Assembly: GCA_023105745.1 (NCBI GenBank)
Contig: JALGQZ010000011.1
Location: 16,831,975 to 16,895,974, forward strand
Reading direction: 5' to 3'
Length of the DNA: 64,000 bases
Origin: Austropuccinia psidii
Taxonomy: Eukaryota > Basidiomycota > Pucciniomycetes > Pucciniales > Sphaerophragmiaceae
Shown: in pieces, positions 11,852-24,822 of the stretch
Position numbering within the stretch: position 1 is the first letter of the stretch
Layout of the letters: the number at the start of each line of letters is the position of its first letter
Made by a program: the position numbers and the translations under genes
The notes under the pieces: model-generated
What the model saw: only the letters and a program-made list of their open reading frames with translations
The model's database searches: none
What the model was told of the DNA's origin: nothing

Positions 11852-13380
11852 CAAACAGAGTGCAATTATCTAGTATGGGACTTGGAAAAAGTCCCCACTA
11901 TTAGGTTTAGGTCTCAGTCTTTGAATTATAAACAGAATTCACAGCCCTTAGGTCCTTACTCAACATGATAAAAATAATAGTCACATTCTGAGATGGCAAA
12001 TAGCCATCCAAGAATATAGAGTTAATATGAAAATAATATAGAAATAAGGGAAAAATAAATTCCAATGCATATGGCCTCAATATATGGCCATTAATTAATT
12101 TCAAGAGAAACCTAGCTTATGAACTGGATGTTTCAGCCAAAATACCTATAAGCTTCATGGAAGTGAATAGGAGATGGAACTTGATATTCTCAGAGTAAGC
12201 AGAAGAAGTTGGCACTTCATAATCTAACCAAATTATGAAATTAGAGAAGGAGACACCCATACTGGGAATATGGTTCTTGGAGCTTCAAACTTAGTCCTTT
12301 AATACAGTGTACAAGTGATATGTCAAATAAAACAGTGTAGCATACTAATGTCACTACTACAATATCAATATAGGAACCCAGAACTGGAATCACAGTATGA
12401 AGAACCTTGGCTGAGGTACTATAAAGCTAATACGTTTTTCCATATACATGGTCTCCTATACCAAGGGGAGAAGCAAACCAGTGCCCTAATAGTGATTCAA
12501 AGACATCATATCACACTAGTTCTTCAATAAGGCAATTAATTCCCATATGTGAAACATATTAGTGGAGGCAGAACTAAAAAAAGGGTAGGAAGCGCAGCTT
12601 GCTAGCCTCAGTGGGAACAAGATTTGAGTAAATACATGAAAACTTTTGACAGATTCCAGAAGGAAAATAGGAAATGTTGGAGGAAGTATTGACTGCTCAA
12701 TCACATAGAGGACACAAAACACCCATGGGAGATAATTAACATGGACTGGTTAACAGGAATTTTTCAAGGTGGGAAAAAAAATGTAATTCCTGTTTAGTCA
12801 TTGTATACAGATTTAGCAAGATTTTTATATTCCTATCATGTCACAAGGAGGATACAGCTATGGGAATAACATCATAGAAAATTTTGGAGTAACCAATATC
12901 ATTATCAGTGATATAGATCCCAAATTCACAACAGAAGTTTGGACAAATCTCTATTATATGCTGTGGAATAATCTTGCATTATCCACAGCTTACCATCCAC
13001 ATACAGATGTCCTAGCTGAAAGGATGACCCGAACAATGGAGAAAATCCTAAGGAGGTTCTGCACATATGTTATGAAGGATAAATACTATGAAGGGTACAC
13101 CTATGGCTTATTTAAACTTCTACCACCTATACAGCTGGCTTACAATACCAGCCAGCACTCAACCATGGGGAAATTTCCATCTCTGATAGGAAAAGGGTAA
13201 ACCCTCTTATTACCAGTGGATCACTCAAATAAGAATCATATCACCATCCACCCCACAGAAAAAGACTTCCATGAGATTAAGAAAAAGGCATGCAACACAG
13301 CAGCAAGATTCATAGCTGAAGAAAAGGAGTATAACAATCAGAGATAAGAAAATATTCATGGAGAACCTTACTTAAAGGGG
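11852..13380 (+). pseudogene. Family A RNase H and integrase (broken)
   Basis: Pol resumes in RNase H with CNYLVWDLEKV at about 11860, then [17 protein letters not shown] near 11980, the end of the Ty3 RNase H domain. The linker and zinc region follow in fragments (ESQYEEPWLRYYK at 12386, TSALIVIQRHHITLVLQ near 12500). The integrase core has a NMDWLTG first Asp at about 12740, then [17 protein letters not shown] (second Asp near 12910) and [16 protein letters not shown] (Glu near 13020). The DDE residues look present, but frameshifts and stops between the pieces make it non-functional. Confidence 0.75.
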
Positions 13381-13841
13381 GTGACCAAGTACTAGTCTCT
13401 ACTCAAAACTTCAACAACCTCAAAGTACCTAATAAAATGATAGAATTGTCTGTAGGACACTTCAATATCACAAGGCTCATAGGTAAAAATGAAGTAGAGG
13501 TCAGACTTACTGGGGAATTCTCTTTGATGCACCCAGTATTCCCAGTAATCCTGGTGAAACCCTACCACCAGACTAAATAGGAAAAGCTCCCTTCCATAAA
13601 CAAGACTCAGACCCAACAGGACATAGTGGAAGCTGAGGATTCTCCTGGACCAGTGAAGAGGATCATTAAATCCAGAAATATAAGACTTAATGGCAAGGAC
13701 CATAGAAAGTACCTTATTAGGTTCAAGAACCACACAGCTTATAAAGACAAATGGTTAGCAGAAGATGAAATACCATATAAGAACCTGAACCTGGGACAAT
13801 TTGGAGCCTCTAAGAGGGGTATACAGCATCATCAATTATGA
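13381..13841 (+). pseudogene. Family A pol C-terminus with chromodomain-like tail
   Basis: After the integrase core, VSTQNFNNLKVPNKM (about 13395-13440) is the GPY/F-region analogue. A frameshift leads to EVRLTGEFSL at about 13498, and the frame from 13626 reads EAEDSPGPVKRIIKSR and then KNHTAYKDKWLAEDEIP, ending at a stop at 13839-13841. A short charged tail with an aromatic W-LAEDEIP motif is the chromodomain-like module of chromovirus-type Ty3 integrases, thought to steer insertion to marked chromatin. Confidence 0.65.
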
Positions 13842-14513
13842 GCCTTTTTTGAAGGAAGGGCATGTCAGCCTGTGACTAAAAACCAGAGAACAAGCATGAC
13901 ACCAGAATACCATGAACAAATGGTAGAGCAATATGTCCAAAAAAATGGAATTTATCCAAAATATCTTGTAATGGAATCCAAAATAAAGAGGAAAGTAACC
14001 TCTTTTCAAATATAAAACTCCCATAGCCATAGTATAGAGAATAAAAAAGTTATTCAAGCTCAAAACCAGACCTGAGAATAAACCTTAATTTTAACCTCTC
14101 ATCTTAAATCTAGCAAAAGAGGCAAAAGCCCATAAAATTGGTGATCAAACTGAAGCTCTCAATTAGGGATATCCAATGATAATATCCAAGCTGGGCTAGC
14201 ATAAAAAAACAGAAGTCAGAGCCAATCATAGGCCAAATAAGGGTGAATGAAATATTCACCTCCCATCTATCTTCTACAGTTTTATTGTGAGATACCTAAA
14301 GTGGGTTCTTTTGCAAAAGGAAGTAATCTGAAATTTCTAATGGTACCCTTCATAACCCTGTATCACCTCTAGAAAAAAATACATTAAGGGTCATAAATTA
14401 ATACAGGATTAATCAAAAGTTCAACTCCCATAATGGAATTTGAAGCCTGTATAGCCTTTCCATACTTAATTTTAGGCATACCAAATCAGTAAACATTTTT
14501 TAGAAAACATCAA
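13842..14513 (+). other. Family A 3' untranslated part
   Basis: There is no open frame of note. The sequence fills the space between the chromodomain-like stop and the 3' LTR. A purine-rich AGAAAACATCAAGGG just before 14515 could be the remains of the polypurine tract. Confidence 0.4.
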
Positions 14514-15197
14514 GGGCTACAAAATGAGCAAATTTTGAGCTTTGTATCTCCAAAACTACCAAATTTATGGCAGTTGTAAGTTCAAAATCCCACAATATTG
14601 GTAAAACCCAATACTGTGGTATAGTCTCCCATACCATTTAATATGAGGTGTCAAAACCACAAGAAAGTGTTCCTATACTTCAATACCTCATAGTATGACT
14701 AATATGGGGGTCCACTGAAATGTTCTGTATAGCTTCCTACCTCTCTGGCCTGTCAGAGCCAGGGAGAAAATGTTCACCCTGTATTGGGGAAAAGTGACCA
14801 GCTGTGGTTTCAAAACCACATATGAGCCCAATACAGGTAATAAAGGACTGCAACTATCTGAGTGAATAACCTTTTAATCCTCCTAAATGGTAAGGAACAG
14901 AAGTCCTCCCACCCTTATTCAGGATAAAAAGGGACCTTCCTCTTGAATTTCTACATAGTAATATTGTAAAGAAGAATATTACTCTTGGAAAATAAACAGG
15001 TTATAGTTATATATTTAATTCTTGTAGTACTTATTATAGTCAACCCATTGACAATTACTGCACCAAAGTCTTTTGGAAGCACTAATCATCACTAGAAATA
15101 GTAAAACCCTTAAATAATCTTTTTTTGAACTTGTTATTACTATGTCACACTCATAGTTTTACTATCAAAACTACTATTCCATAGATTCATCCTGACA
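14514..15197 (+). repeat. 3' LTR of family A
   Basis: Partner of 1-717, with the same order of shared words and many small differences, so the insertion is old. The end is placed at ACA 15195-15197 by alignment with ATCCTCA at the end of the left copy. The start is uncertain because similarity begins a few bases before the first TG. Confidence 0.7.
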
Positions 15198-16270
15198 GTA
15201 TGGCCACTTAAGTGAATTGACACACTTCTTGTTATTATTGAGGAGTAAGGTGATATAGAAGAGGATTATTGTTTTTGGTATTCTTATAAGAATTGAGAAT
15301 TTAAAAAAGGGACTTTATGAGTTTAAGAAAACAAGTTTGGCTTTTACACATATTTATAAGATCTGGGACATTATGAGTAAGCCTAGGAGGGAAAGAGGGG
15401 AAATTTTTACAAGCACATGATAGAACATGTATTAGAAGGGGAAGAGGAGGGGGAAAAATGGAAGAAAAAAGGGATTTTTGGAAACTGGTGACCTATATGA
15501 CATGAGAATATTTCAGGGTATTTATTTCTTTTTATATGAATTATAGGATATAGTTAATGTTGATAGAAGACTCAGGCTTTCTCTCATCTCTGGAGGCCAA
15601 TTAAAAAACACTAGTAAAGGAATAATTATTGTGATGGTATGTGTAGGTTTCAGTATTTATGTAGAAAATTTAAAAGGATAGATAATTAAACAAGCTCTTC
15701 TATCTCACAACCTTTCCTAATTCCATCAGTTATCAGGTGTCTCATTTCTGAAACCCTTCTTTGTACTTCTGAAACCTTTCTTGAGACCAATTTTTTTACA
15801 AAAACCCTAATTTTATCCTTGGGTGATATATGTCTTTATTAAAAAAAAGCTTTGAGAATTTAAGTAAAACTATTTCAATGAAAAACCAATTTAAGAAAGA
15901 GTAATTATAGTATTGAATAACATCAAATTTAGACTCACTTGATAAAAGGCCTTGAGGGTACATTGGAGATAATTTCTATAATCGATTAGAGAAAAATGAA
16001 ATAAGTTAAGTTTTGTATGGAATCAATCTTTGGATGTTATAATTTTTCCAAAAAAATATGGTACAAAAAGCCCCAATGAAAGACTAGAATGTTCTTGCTA
16101 AGTGGCACCCAGACCAGATTTTAAGAATAGCTAAAGCTTGATGGATAGCAGTTATTCTGTTCTTTTTAAAATGTGAGATTACTCGAAATCAAGATAAGTA
16201 TAATTTTATGAATCCAATCCTTTCACCTTAATCAAAATCAAGGCCAAACAGTGTCCTAAAAAGCTTTTGC
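15198..16270. other. AT-rich spacer, no gene seen
   Basis: About 1.07 kb of AT-rich DNA between the family A element and the BYE1 promoter region. No long open frame or repeat was recognised. Base composition changes near 16270, where CG dinucleotides appear. Confidence 0.5.
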
Positions 16271-16792
16271 TGATGTGTCTTGATGGTTGGCGGCTAGGTG
16301 GTTGTTTAGATTGGTTTAGGCAGTAGCGTACCGGCTAGTGGTTACGGCTACAGACCGACTGCATGTACTGTGCAGTAAATTGTAATCTCAATTTAATTAT
16401 CTTCCATCTTCATCGTCATTCTTCGATTTACTTGAATGATTCAAAACTAAGACTTATCTTATTCCAACCCAGCAGCTTTTAATTTATTATTTCGAAGATT
16501 TAATCTTAGTTAATTCATTTGATTCAATCTCGTTCCATCTTTGGCTATTCAGTTGGGTTCCTCCTGTTATTGTCGTTTTTGAAAAAGCTTGGTCAGTTTT
16601 GGTTTTTCTTTAATTTACTATTATCATCATTTTCATCTTACTGATATTTTTGACATCCTTGGATCGAACAGTAAAGAATTGGGGATCTTTTTGTAAATTA
16701 AAATTTAAGCGTTTGGAAAATAACGCAGTTTACCTCGGCGTTGATCCTGAAAAAGTTTTTTAAATCGTGATATTTATGATCGACTTGATAAA
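16271..16792 (+). promoter_or_regulatory. Probable promoter and 5' UTR of the BYE1-like gene
   Basis: CG dinucleotides become frequent here (GGCGGCTAGG, GCGTACCGGC, TTACGGC), unlike the transposon DNA to the left, and pyrimidine-rich stretches (about 16395-16640) precede the ATG. I see no canonical TATA box at a convincing position, so the transcription start cannot be set. Confidence 0.45.
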
Positions 16793-19700
16793 ATGATGAC
16801 TCGAAGTAATCGAATACGAAAACCATCGCAAAAGGCAAGAGAAATAGCTGAAGCTACGCTCTCTAGGTCGAATTCATCATCATCTGTTGACCCCGAAAAG
16901 GGCATCAAGTTAAGCCCACTTAAATTAAATTCTAAGGCCAAAAAATCGTCAACTACACCAACAACTGTAAAAATTAAAATCGGAGGCAACAAGGCTCAAG
17001 CTGCAGTAAATTTAGATGGCAATGTAGATGCAGAGGACGCCGACAGCTCACAAGATTCTAATCAAATTCAAGTTACCCATGACGAAGGTACGCTTTATTG
17101 CATTTGTCTGGGTCGTGATGATCATACTCCAATGATTCAATGCGAAGGATGTGAAAATTGGTAGGTGATCGACTCATGATCCCCTTGGCTCAAAATCTTG
17201 GTTTGCTTATTGACTACTTTCCTTGCTTATCTCTCCATTTCAGGTTTCATTTTTCATGCATTCGCATGGATCCCTCTGAAGCCAAGGAGATTGAAAAGTT
17301 TTACTGTCAAGACTGTCAGACTAGTGGCACTGGTTTTACGCGTAGTAAGTCGAAGCTTGCAAGTCAATTTTATCAGTTGGCTCTTTCCTTTCTTCTTCTT
17401 TTGAGTTCTGGGCCTATCAGAATTCCACACCTACCAAACGCTTTATTTCTCCAAATTTACACGACATTCTCTTAAGTATTGCTCATCCTCTTGGTTGAGG
17501 AATTCTTTTGGAGGTTGAGTCGTTCCATCTTCCATCATTGCGGCCTTGTCCGTCTTATAACCTTACAATCTACGTGTTAAACTCTAATGCGGCCAGTAAT
17601 TATCTTTGGAAGACAGACGCTCCTACAAATCAACCACAAAAAATTCTCTACGATTTTTCTTTTATCTACTTCACATTGCCATCACTCGATTTTAATTGAA
17701 CTTGTCTTGTAAGCCATCTGACTTGAAATTTTTAACAAAAAGTCAACGTCTTATAATATTATGAAAAGTCTTGTGTTTCCAGTTTAAATCATGTTGGGAA
17801 AAATTCTTCTCTAATCTTACCTGACTCCCTCCATTATGTGCGAGATTGCCAAATGAGCTTTTGCCTCTAAACTTTCTTTTAAGACCTAGTTTGTTAGTCG
17901 CAGTGCTAATGTTGCTTATCGTGTTTGCTTGTAACCTGATTAGAGCTCCCCGAGAACGATGTTACTCAAACAGTTGCTTCGACGACAGAAACAGCATTAC
18001 GAACGTCTGATCGAAAGCGTCAAAAGGGAGTCCCTGAGAATAGTTCCATCAAACTAAAAATCTGCAACACTACACCCTTAGACCCAACACCGGGGACAAT
18101 TGATGGCCTGCCAAGCTCTTCATCTCCAAATATTACATTGGAAAAATCTCCACAACTACCAATTACTGACTTAGTCCTAAATGCGTCGAAGACCGAGCCT
18201 GACCAAGTTGGTGAGAGTACAGGTGATGAAATTATACCCGGTGGCCCAGCTTCTGTTTCGCCACCTCCAAAGTTGGTTTGTGGAAAACGAAGAAAGGCTG
18301 AAGAATTGAGTGAAGAAGAAAACAATGAAGAAAATATGGGTGACGAATCCTTGAAAGCGGTTGGAAAAAAGTCCAAGGTAAGTTAGGCCCTGACGGTTTG
18401 GTTTACAAGTCTTGCTAGGTGCCAACACTTATTTTCTGCCATAGACATCTATCACCACCAACTCAGGTCGTCCAACATTTTCACGCCTTTCGTCTTGTAC
18501 GCCCTCGGCCAATACGATGTTATCCGCCCCCACGGCCTTAGTTGGTGTCGAAAAGACCAGAAAAGCTTGCATTGAGCAGTTTTTCAAACTTTTTGAGCCT
18601 CTTTTTTCTAAACGTGCCGCTAAGCCCGATGAAATCTCCTCTAATCAGGGGGAAAACCCGGCTGAGTCGGCCATGAGATTTTCTGAAGCGGTGGAAGCTG
18701 AGTTGCTTGAGGGATTTGGCGAGGCTGACATTCAAAATCAAAAAGCTCCTCGTCGACAATATATGACCAAGCTCAGATCGCTGATCTTTAATTTCAAGCA
18801 CAATCCAGCTTTTCTTGATAAATTGAGTCCCTCCGATCTTAACCCCAAACTAATTGTTTATATGTCCCATCAAGACTTACAGACGCCTGAACAAAAAGCC
18901 TTAGCCGACAAGATTCGCCAACAAGCAATACACCAAAGCGTGAAGATTTCAACCTTACCAACTGGGTTAACAAACGCTCAAGAGAAAGCAGCGGAATCCA
19001 TTGAGAGCGCTGATTCTCCCAAACTTTCGGTTTGGCAGGATATTCAGCTACCCTCTCCCAGTCTTGAACAGGCATTTCCCAATTCTTACCATACCCAAGC
19101 AAATCCTACTCAGCCCTCAACATCTCCACCCCTTCTTACCTCCCTGTTGTCTGACCCAAGAGTCGAGGATCAACCAGCTCAGCTAGCAAAGCCTAGTGAT
19201 GTTCCAGCGTGTAGTCATATTGATCCAAACCCAGCGCCAACGGATGTGCTTCAAATCAGGGAAGGTGCAACTCCTTCCCAAATCTCGGAACCCATCTCGA
19301 AAAATCTTTCAACCGACGTATTAAGCTCCTTCGATCTAGAAAAGGTCTTTGCAGCCATTAGATCTGTACCTTTTTCTCTCAATAATACAGCAAAGAATTC
19401 CGTCACGGCAGGCTCCCAACCAACTAATGACGACGCTACTCACGATAAAGAAGGTAGCTCAGACGACAGTATGGATCTGGAGAACACGCCGGAACTTGAA
19501 ACGAATGGCCCCCCAACAGGTGACAAGCAACTTCCGGAGGATTACGATCCATTTGCAGTTGCCAATGGCGTTGACGCTGACTTAGAGGCGATCCTACATG
19601 GGGATCAGCCCTCAAGTCCCACTGTACCACCCAATCCAACCGCGGAACCGTCTTTATTACCACCGACAATGGGGTCGTCATCAGCTGTCACTCATCAACC

Positions 19701-21222
19701 AGAATGCACCATCAGTAATGAACCAATTCAGACGCCAGTTCTTTGGAAAGGCAATGTCATGACGTCAGATGCTGGTGGTTTTGCCGCATGCGCGATTCAA
19801 GTCGGGGGGCGTCCCTTGAGTACAGATATACATACATGGAGTAAATTGATTTCAAGCGATACAATGACTGTCGTCGGTCGATTACCGGTGAAAGACTCCA
19901 CAAATTATCTTGTGCAGAGTCATTTTGCAGCCTCCCGGGAATTGGTGCTCTTAGAATTAGTTCCCAACCTACAAGGCCCACCGGAACTGCCGAGTCCGGA
20001 ACGGGTCGTTCAGCATCAACAAAATTTAATAGAGTTCTTTACGAAAAAAGGCAGACATGCGGTTGTTGCGGTAAATGAAAAAGTGAAACAAACCGTGCGA
20101 GACATTTATTTGGTACCTCTATTGAGGCAAGAGCCTTTGCCAGAATTTGTTCAGCTTTTGGACGACGTGAGCATTCCAGAGTCCACACCAAGAGCCAAGA
20201 ATATGATGCTAGCAGTGTTGGTGCTACAAAAAGGTGCTGTCCCTTCATCCTGGAGGCCAAATAATGCCTATCACCCTGGTTCAGATTCCAGCTCCCGATC
20301 CCAATTAGTCCCAATACTCCCTTCTAACTTGTCATCATCTGAGTCAAGTTCATCAAGTCTTAGCCGTCCAACAGTTACCTCTACGTCTCCGATAAAATCA
20401 TCATCACAATCAGGATTGTTACAGCCATTTCCTGCGCCGGTCCAAAATCTTCCATCAACGCCCCTATCCTCGAGCGCAACCGACCCCATTCCTTTATTGC
20501 AATCGATTACTTCTAAAATTTCTTCGGCGGTCTCTTCAGCAAACCCTAAGTTATCATTTTCCCTTCTTTCTCAGTTACCTTTACCTATTTCCTCCACAGC
20601 CTCTGGTCCACCGCCAGGATTTGTGCCTTATGTTTCACCCCAGACTAGCTTGCCATCCATACCCTCACCCAACCCAAACGTTGTGGACCTGTCCAATGTA
20701 GATGTTAGTGCGCTTCAAGCACTATTATCTAATCCGCAAGCACTTAAGCCGGCTTCAACTCAATCACCATCGCCTGCCGCATGTCAAGCCGCGCCATCCG
20801 CACATAATACAATCCCACCACCTCAGAATGACAACCCAACATCTTCAATACCAGCTTATGGCAGCAGCTCAAATGCTTTAAGTGGACTGAATGGTGTTGT
20901 CCGTCCTGCGACATTACCACCAACGCCCAGACCGGCCAATTTACCCCCGAATCCCACTCTTGCCCACCATCGTCATGCCCAACGCCATCATCAGCCCTGG
21001 TTAACAAATTCGAATAGTACACGTTTAGGCGAGCCAAGAGAGAAACGCAAAGGATTGATGAGAATAGGCGAAGTATTAAGAGGAAATGATGAAAGAAGGA
21101 GATCAGGGGGTAGATCCAAAAGAATGTCACAAGAATTTATTGCACCATCTAGAGATGAAGGATGGGCAGGTAGGGGTAGAGGCCGAGGTAGCACTGGAAT
21201 TGGGGGAGGCAGAAGCAATTGA
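16793..21222 (+). CDS. BYE1: BYE1-like transcription factor (PHD, TFIIS-like, SPOC), four exons
   Basis: Exons 16793-17160, 17244-17344, 17944-18377 and 18445-21222 join in frame to 1226 residues. All introns are GT-AG (83, 599 and 67 nt). Residues 103-147 form a complete C4HC3 PHD finger (C103, C105, C117, C120, H125, C128, C144, C147), with W123 at the position of an aromatic-cage residue for methylated H3K4. Residues about 339-470 match the TFIIS central domain (TRKACIEQFFKLF...). Residues about 732-900 match a SPOC domain (LWKGNVMTSDAGGFAA...). The C-terminus is a GRGRGRG-type tail, and the linkers are Ser/Pro-rich. This order is that of yeast Bye1, which binds H3K4me3 and RNA polymerase II in the nucleus; by family it would modulate elongation. 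ATG 16793 is followed by a second ATG at 16796. No stop interrupts the model. Intron 2 is unusually long for this locus and could hide an alternative exon. Confidence 0.88.
17345..17943 (+). other. Long second intron of the BYE1-like gene
   Basis: The donor GTAAGT (17345) and acceptor TAG (17941-17943) join phase 1 to phase 1. GTGCTAAT about 35 nt before the acceptor is a good branch-site candidate. At 599 nt it is seven to nine times longer than the other two introns. Confidence 0.75.
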
Positions 21223-21521
21223 AAAAGTGAAAAAAAATGTTTATGAAAATGATCACCTAATAACATTTTTGGTATTGTTGAAAGCAATGATTGAAATTAT
21301 TATTAACATTTTTTCAGAGTAAAACACTTGATAAATGTCATCATTTCTTTTTAAAAAACATGAACACATTTATGTGATTTTAATTCATTTATTTAGGTTA
21401 TTTTTTAAAAGCTGTCAAGTCATTTTTAAAATAACAATTCAAAAACGGGGAAAGTTATGCCCATGAAAGTTTGTTAGTATGAATGATGAACTGTTTATGA
21501 AAAGTTGATCAATCCAATTTG

Positions 21522-21527
21522 AATAAA
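21522..21527 (+). terminator. Possible poly(A) signal of the BYE1-like gene
   Basis: AATAAA lies 300 nt after the stop codon and is the nearest clear copy downstream. In DNA this AT-rich the motif also occurs by chance. Confidence 0.35.
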
Positions 21528-21960
21528 AGTATTTGAAACTCTGATTGGATGACTGGGAGAAAAAAAAAGATATACATGCTGCATACATTACTTAGCATTT
21601 TATAGTGATCTTTTTTTAAAGCAAATAACTTTCCTGGAAGATTAATGAAAAAATAGGTATGTAAAATTGCAATTTTTTGTGTTTTTGATATAGTTTCTTT
21701 AAAAAAGAATACATAAATAAAACAGTGTTTTGATTTAGATACATATATCTATGCTAGTATGAATTTTAACAAGAAAATGAGTAGATATAATTTATTTGTT
21801 TTGTTTAATAAACTCAATTATTTAAAGTTTTCATTAAATTAAGGTGACTCTATCTTGAAATTGACACCATCATTCCCTGTAATAGGTTTTTCAAGAAAAA
21901 TTTGGGCTAACCAAAATCTTTGAAAGAAAAAATTCTTTCTTATCTATTGTTTTTTTTTTT

Positions 21961-22041
21961 TGAAAAGTTTTAATTATAGTTTTTTTGTGAAAAGTTTTAA
22001 TTATAGTTTTTTTGTGAAAAGTTTTAATTACAGTTTTTTTC
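21961..22041. repeat. Three tandem copies of a 27-bp unit
   Basis: Units start at 21961, 21988 and 22015 with TGAAAAGTTTTAATTATAGT followed by a T run and G. The third differs by one internal base (TTACAG for TTATAG) and at its last base. Confidence 0.85.
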
Positions 22042-24697
22042 AAAAAAAAACTCATTGCTTTATTAACTTTTTTTAAAAGAAATTAATTTTTAACTAAATA
22101 TAAAACTTCTATAAAAAATACTCTTAAAAAATTGATTTACAAAATCAATTTGAATGAGAAAAAGAATTGATAAAAAAGGAGACCAGAATTAAATAAAGGA
22201 AATATAAGATATTTTCCTTTCTTTTTTATTTTTTGAATAATTTTGAAATATTTGTTTATATATGGGCTTGGTAAATCCATTTAACAAGTACCTTTTCCAC
22301 TATTTCGATCAAAAATTGGGCTGATTAGTAATAATAAGGTAAAATTCCCATCCAAAAACCTCCTAAAATTCAAAAAAATACCAATCCCAGGATAAGATTC
22401 TTTTTCTATTCTAAATTTCTTGTTTTTTTATGTTAAATTAATTAACTTTTTCCATTTCAAATCAATCCTCTCGACTCATTTCCCTCATAAATACACATTT
22501 TTTCCCCTCAAAGTCCCCCATTGCTTAAAAGAACTGCTTTCCTCATCCTTTTGACTCATTAACCCCCCCAACTCTCTTTAATTCTGATTTTTACACAAGT
22601 AATTATTCTTCAACCACCCTCTTAATGAGAATTTGAAACTCTTGAGTCCCTTTGGGAGCATTTTCACAATTTCTCAAGGGCTGAAGAGTAGTGCTAAGGC
22701 TCCACTTGCTGAGAGGTTGACTCTTATTGAGTATTTTATCTTGCTTTAAGGCTTATTATCTCCACTCAATTTCTTTGAAAAATTCCTATTATGCCTTCAT
22801 TTTCTTAATTTTGGTGAAGTCTGATACTATTAAAAATAATTAGATGTGAACAAAAAGTATCAGAATCAGCATTGAAACCCACCTCAACAGAACATGAAAT
22901 TTTCAAAAACTATAAGGGAGCTTCACCAATAATACAATCTCTTTTAATTCTTGAAATACCCTTATCATGTGGTGTAGCTTCTTAAAATTCAAAAGCTTAT
23001 CTTCTTTTTGATACGATCCTTGTGAATTTACTTCCTCAGGATCAAATTTTAGACCCAAAAACCCTCATTTTCATCATGAAACTGGGTTTTGGCTTTATTT
23101 TACCATAAGATCCCTAAGTAGGTATTTTTAAGTAAGCTTAAAATAAAAACCTCATTTTGGTAAATTTGATTTACAAATAATTATCCCAAAATATTTCTTG
23201 AAGAATGGTATTTGGGACTGAGACTAAAAAAAGACACTTTAGCAAGAATCAAAAAAGTCAAAAGAAAAATTGGTAAAAATTCCAATTATTCATGTTTTTT
23301 GTTCCCCAAATTCATGTACTTATTTGTTTAAAAAGAAGTTTATATTGGTAAAACACACATATGTGCATTTTCCATTTTTATATTTTTTCTCTTCAAAAAA
23401 ATAAATTGACCAAATTGGGCAATTTTAGCAAAAAAAACTCTTTCAAAAATTGGAATCACTTTTTCATGGCCTAAATGATACTTAAATGAGTCTTTTTTGG
23501 AGAAAAAATAAGCTTGATGAATATGAAGTAAGCTCAACAAATTGGCCTTCCTTACATGAATTTGGCGCTTTGATTAAATTCACACAAGGCTTAGGTGTGT
23601 TGACTAATTATATATTAATACATATATATCTCAGCTTAGAGATTCTTTTTGGAAAAATTGAACTTAATACTTGCATATATCAATTTATCTTTGAAATGCT
23701 AATAATAAAAGAAATAAAATTTATAATCATAATTAATATTTATATTTTTTTGGTAGATAAATATAAGCCCTCATATTCATTGACAATCTGATGCCTAAAG
23801 CACATTGTGGTATTCCATACTCTTTCAGACCAGTTTCAGGGATGGTGTTTTTCTCATGAAGAGATCAATTGGAGATATAAGAAAGAATAATTCAAAATTA
23901 ATCAGCTATCATGGGGGAATACCAAAGTCAATGGAGTGAAATTCATTCATATTAATAGCTCCATAGGAAAATACAAAGATAATAATTTCTCAGAAATAAA
24001 GTCACTAAAGTGGGGCTACTGTAATAGGAACTAAATTAAATCTGTATTAATTAAAAGTCCCAAGACAGAAACATAAATTAATACAAGGGAAATCCATCAA
24101 AACCTTAAATTACACATAATTTATATGGAAATACAGGTACAGAAACATGATAAAAAAACAAAGATAAATTAAAACAAAAAATTAATGAAATTAAGGAGAT
24201 AAAAATCCAAGAAAGGGAACATTGAAATCTCCACAACATAGCCTTCTCAACCAGAGGCTCAAGGGGTGCACAGGAATATGGTGCAATAACTATAAAAAAT
24301 AACCTTATCACACCAAAAATGGTACAATATATCAAAAAATTGGTGCAATACCTTCAGAAAATGACACCATCACAAGTTACTAAGAAAATAAGGTTTATCC
24401 AGATTAGATAATAATACATGAAAGTGTTTCAGTCAATTAAAGCTATGGGGAAATAATTCCCAAAAATGACACCATTTCAAAATTCCTCACCAGAAAAAAT
24501 AGCTCAGATTACTTAATTCTATATGAAAATGGGTCAATAACTTGGAAAAATGGTATAATTTGAGAGTTACCACTTTGAAGGTTTATCTCAGAAAAAGGAA
24601 GAAAGAAATATTAAGTTCCTTGCTTTTTACTTCCTCTATAGAGAGCCCAAAGGATAGAAATAGAGGGACTCTTTCCCAGATTCCCCCCTTCCTCAAA

Positions 24698-24822
24698 GCA
24701 ATTATATACCAAGAAGGAGAATAATTCATCCATTCCTTGCTAGTATGATATTATACTTGTTATTTGATTGCAATTATATACCAATAAGGAGAATAACTCA
24801 TTCCTTAATAGTAGGATAATCT
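24698..24822. repeat. Imperfect direct repeat of about 50 bp
   Basis: GCAATTATATACCAAGAAGG near 24698 recurs as GCAATTATATACCAATAAGG near 24769. Both are followed by AGAATAA(T/C)TCAT, CATTCCTT and TAGTA(T/G)GAT. Confidence 0.65.

Larger units (their letters stand above)
1..15197 (+). mobile_element. Degenerate Ty3/Gypsy element, family A, with nested insertions
   Basis: Related sequences at 1-717 and 14514-15197 serve as LTRs. Between them lie gag, protease, RT, RNase H, integrase and a chromodomain-like tail in the usual Ty3 order, all on the plus strand. Gag stops at 2554 and resumes at 7843, and pol stops near 10124 and resumes at 11852. Both gaps are filled by family B LTR sequence, and the first gap also holds a Mutator-like transposon. 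Many stops and frameshifts make it a fossil. The left edge may continue outside the window. Family and order are clear; the exact outer ends are not. Confidence 0.8.

Noticed and set aside
20744..21287. Minus-strand frames opposite the 3' end of the BYE1-like gene
   Set aside because: Shadows of the Ser/Pro-rich and Gly/Arg-rich coding sequence, no independent motif.
21949..22041. Possible CRISPR-like array
   Set aside because: Three direct copies of a 27-bp unit with no unique spacers; a simple tandem repeat in eukaryotic DNA.
23340..23791. Pair of opposing frames of 66 and 101 codons in the AT-rich region
   Set aside because: No recognisable motif, Ile/Phe/Lys-rich composition and no CG content, unlike the real genes in this window.
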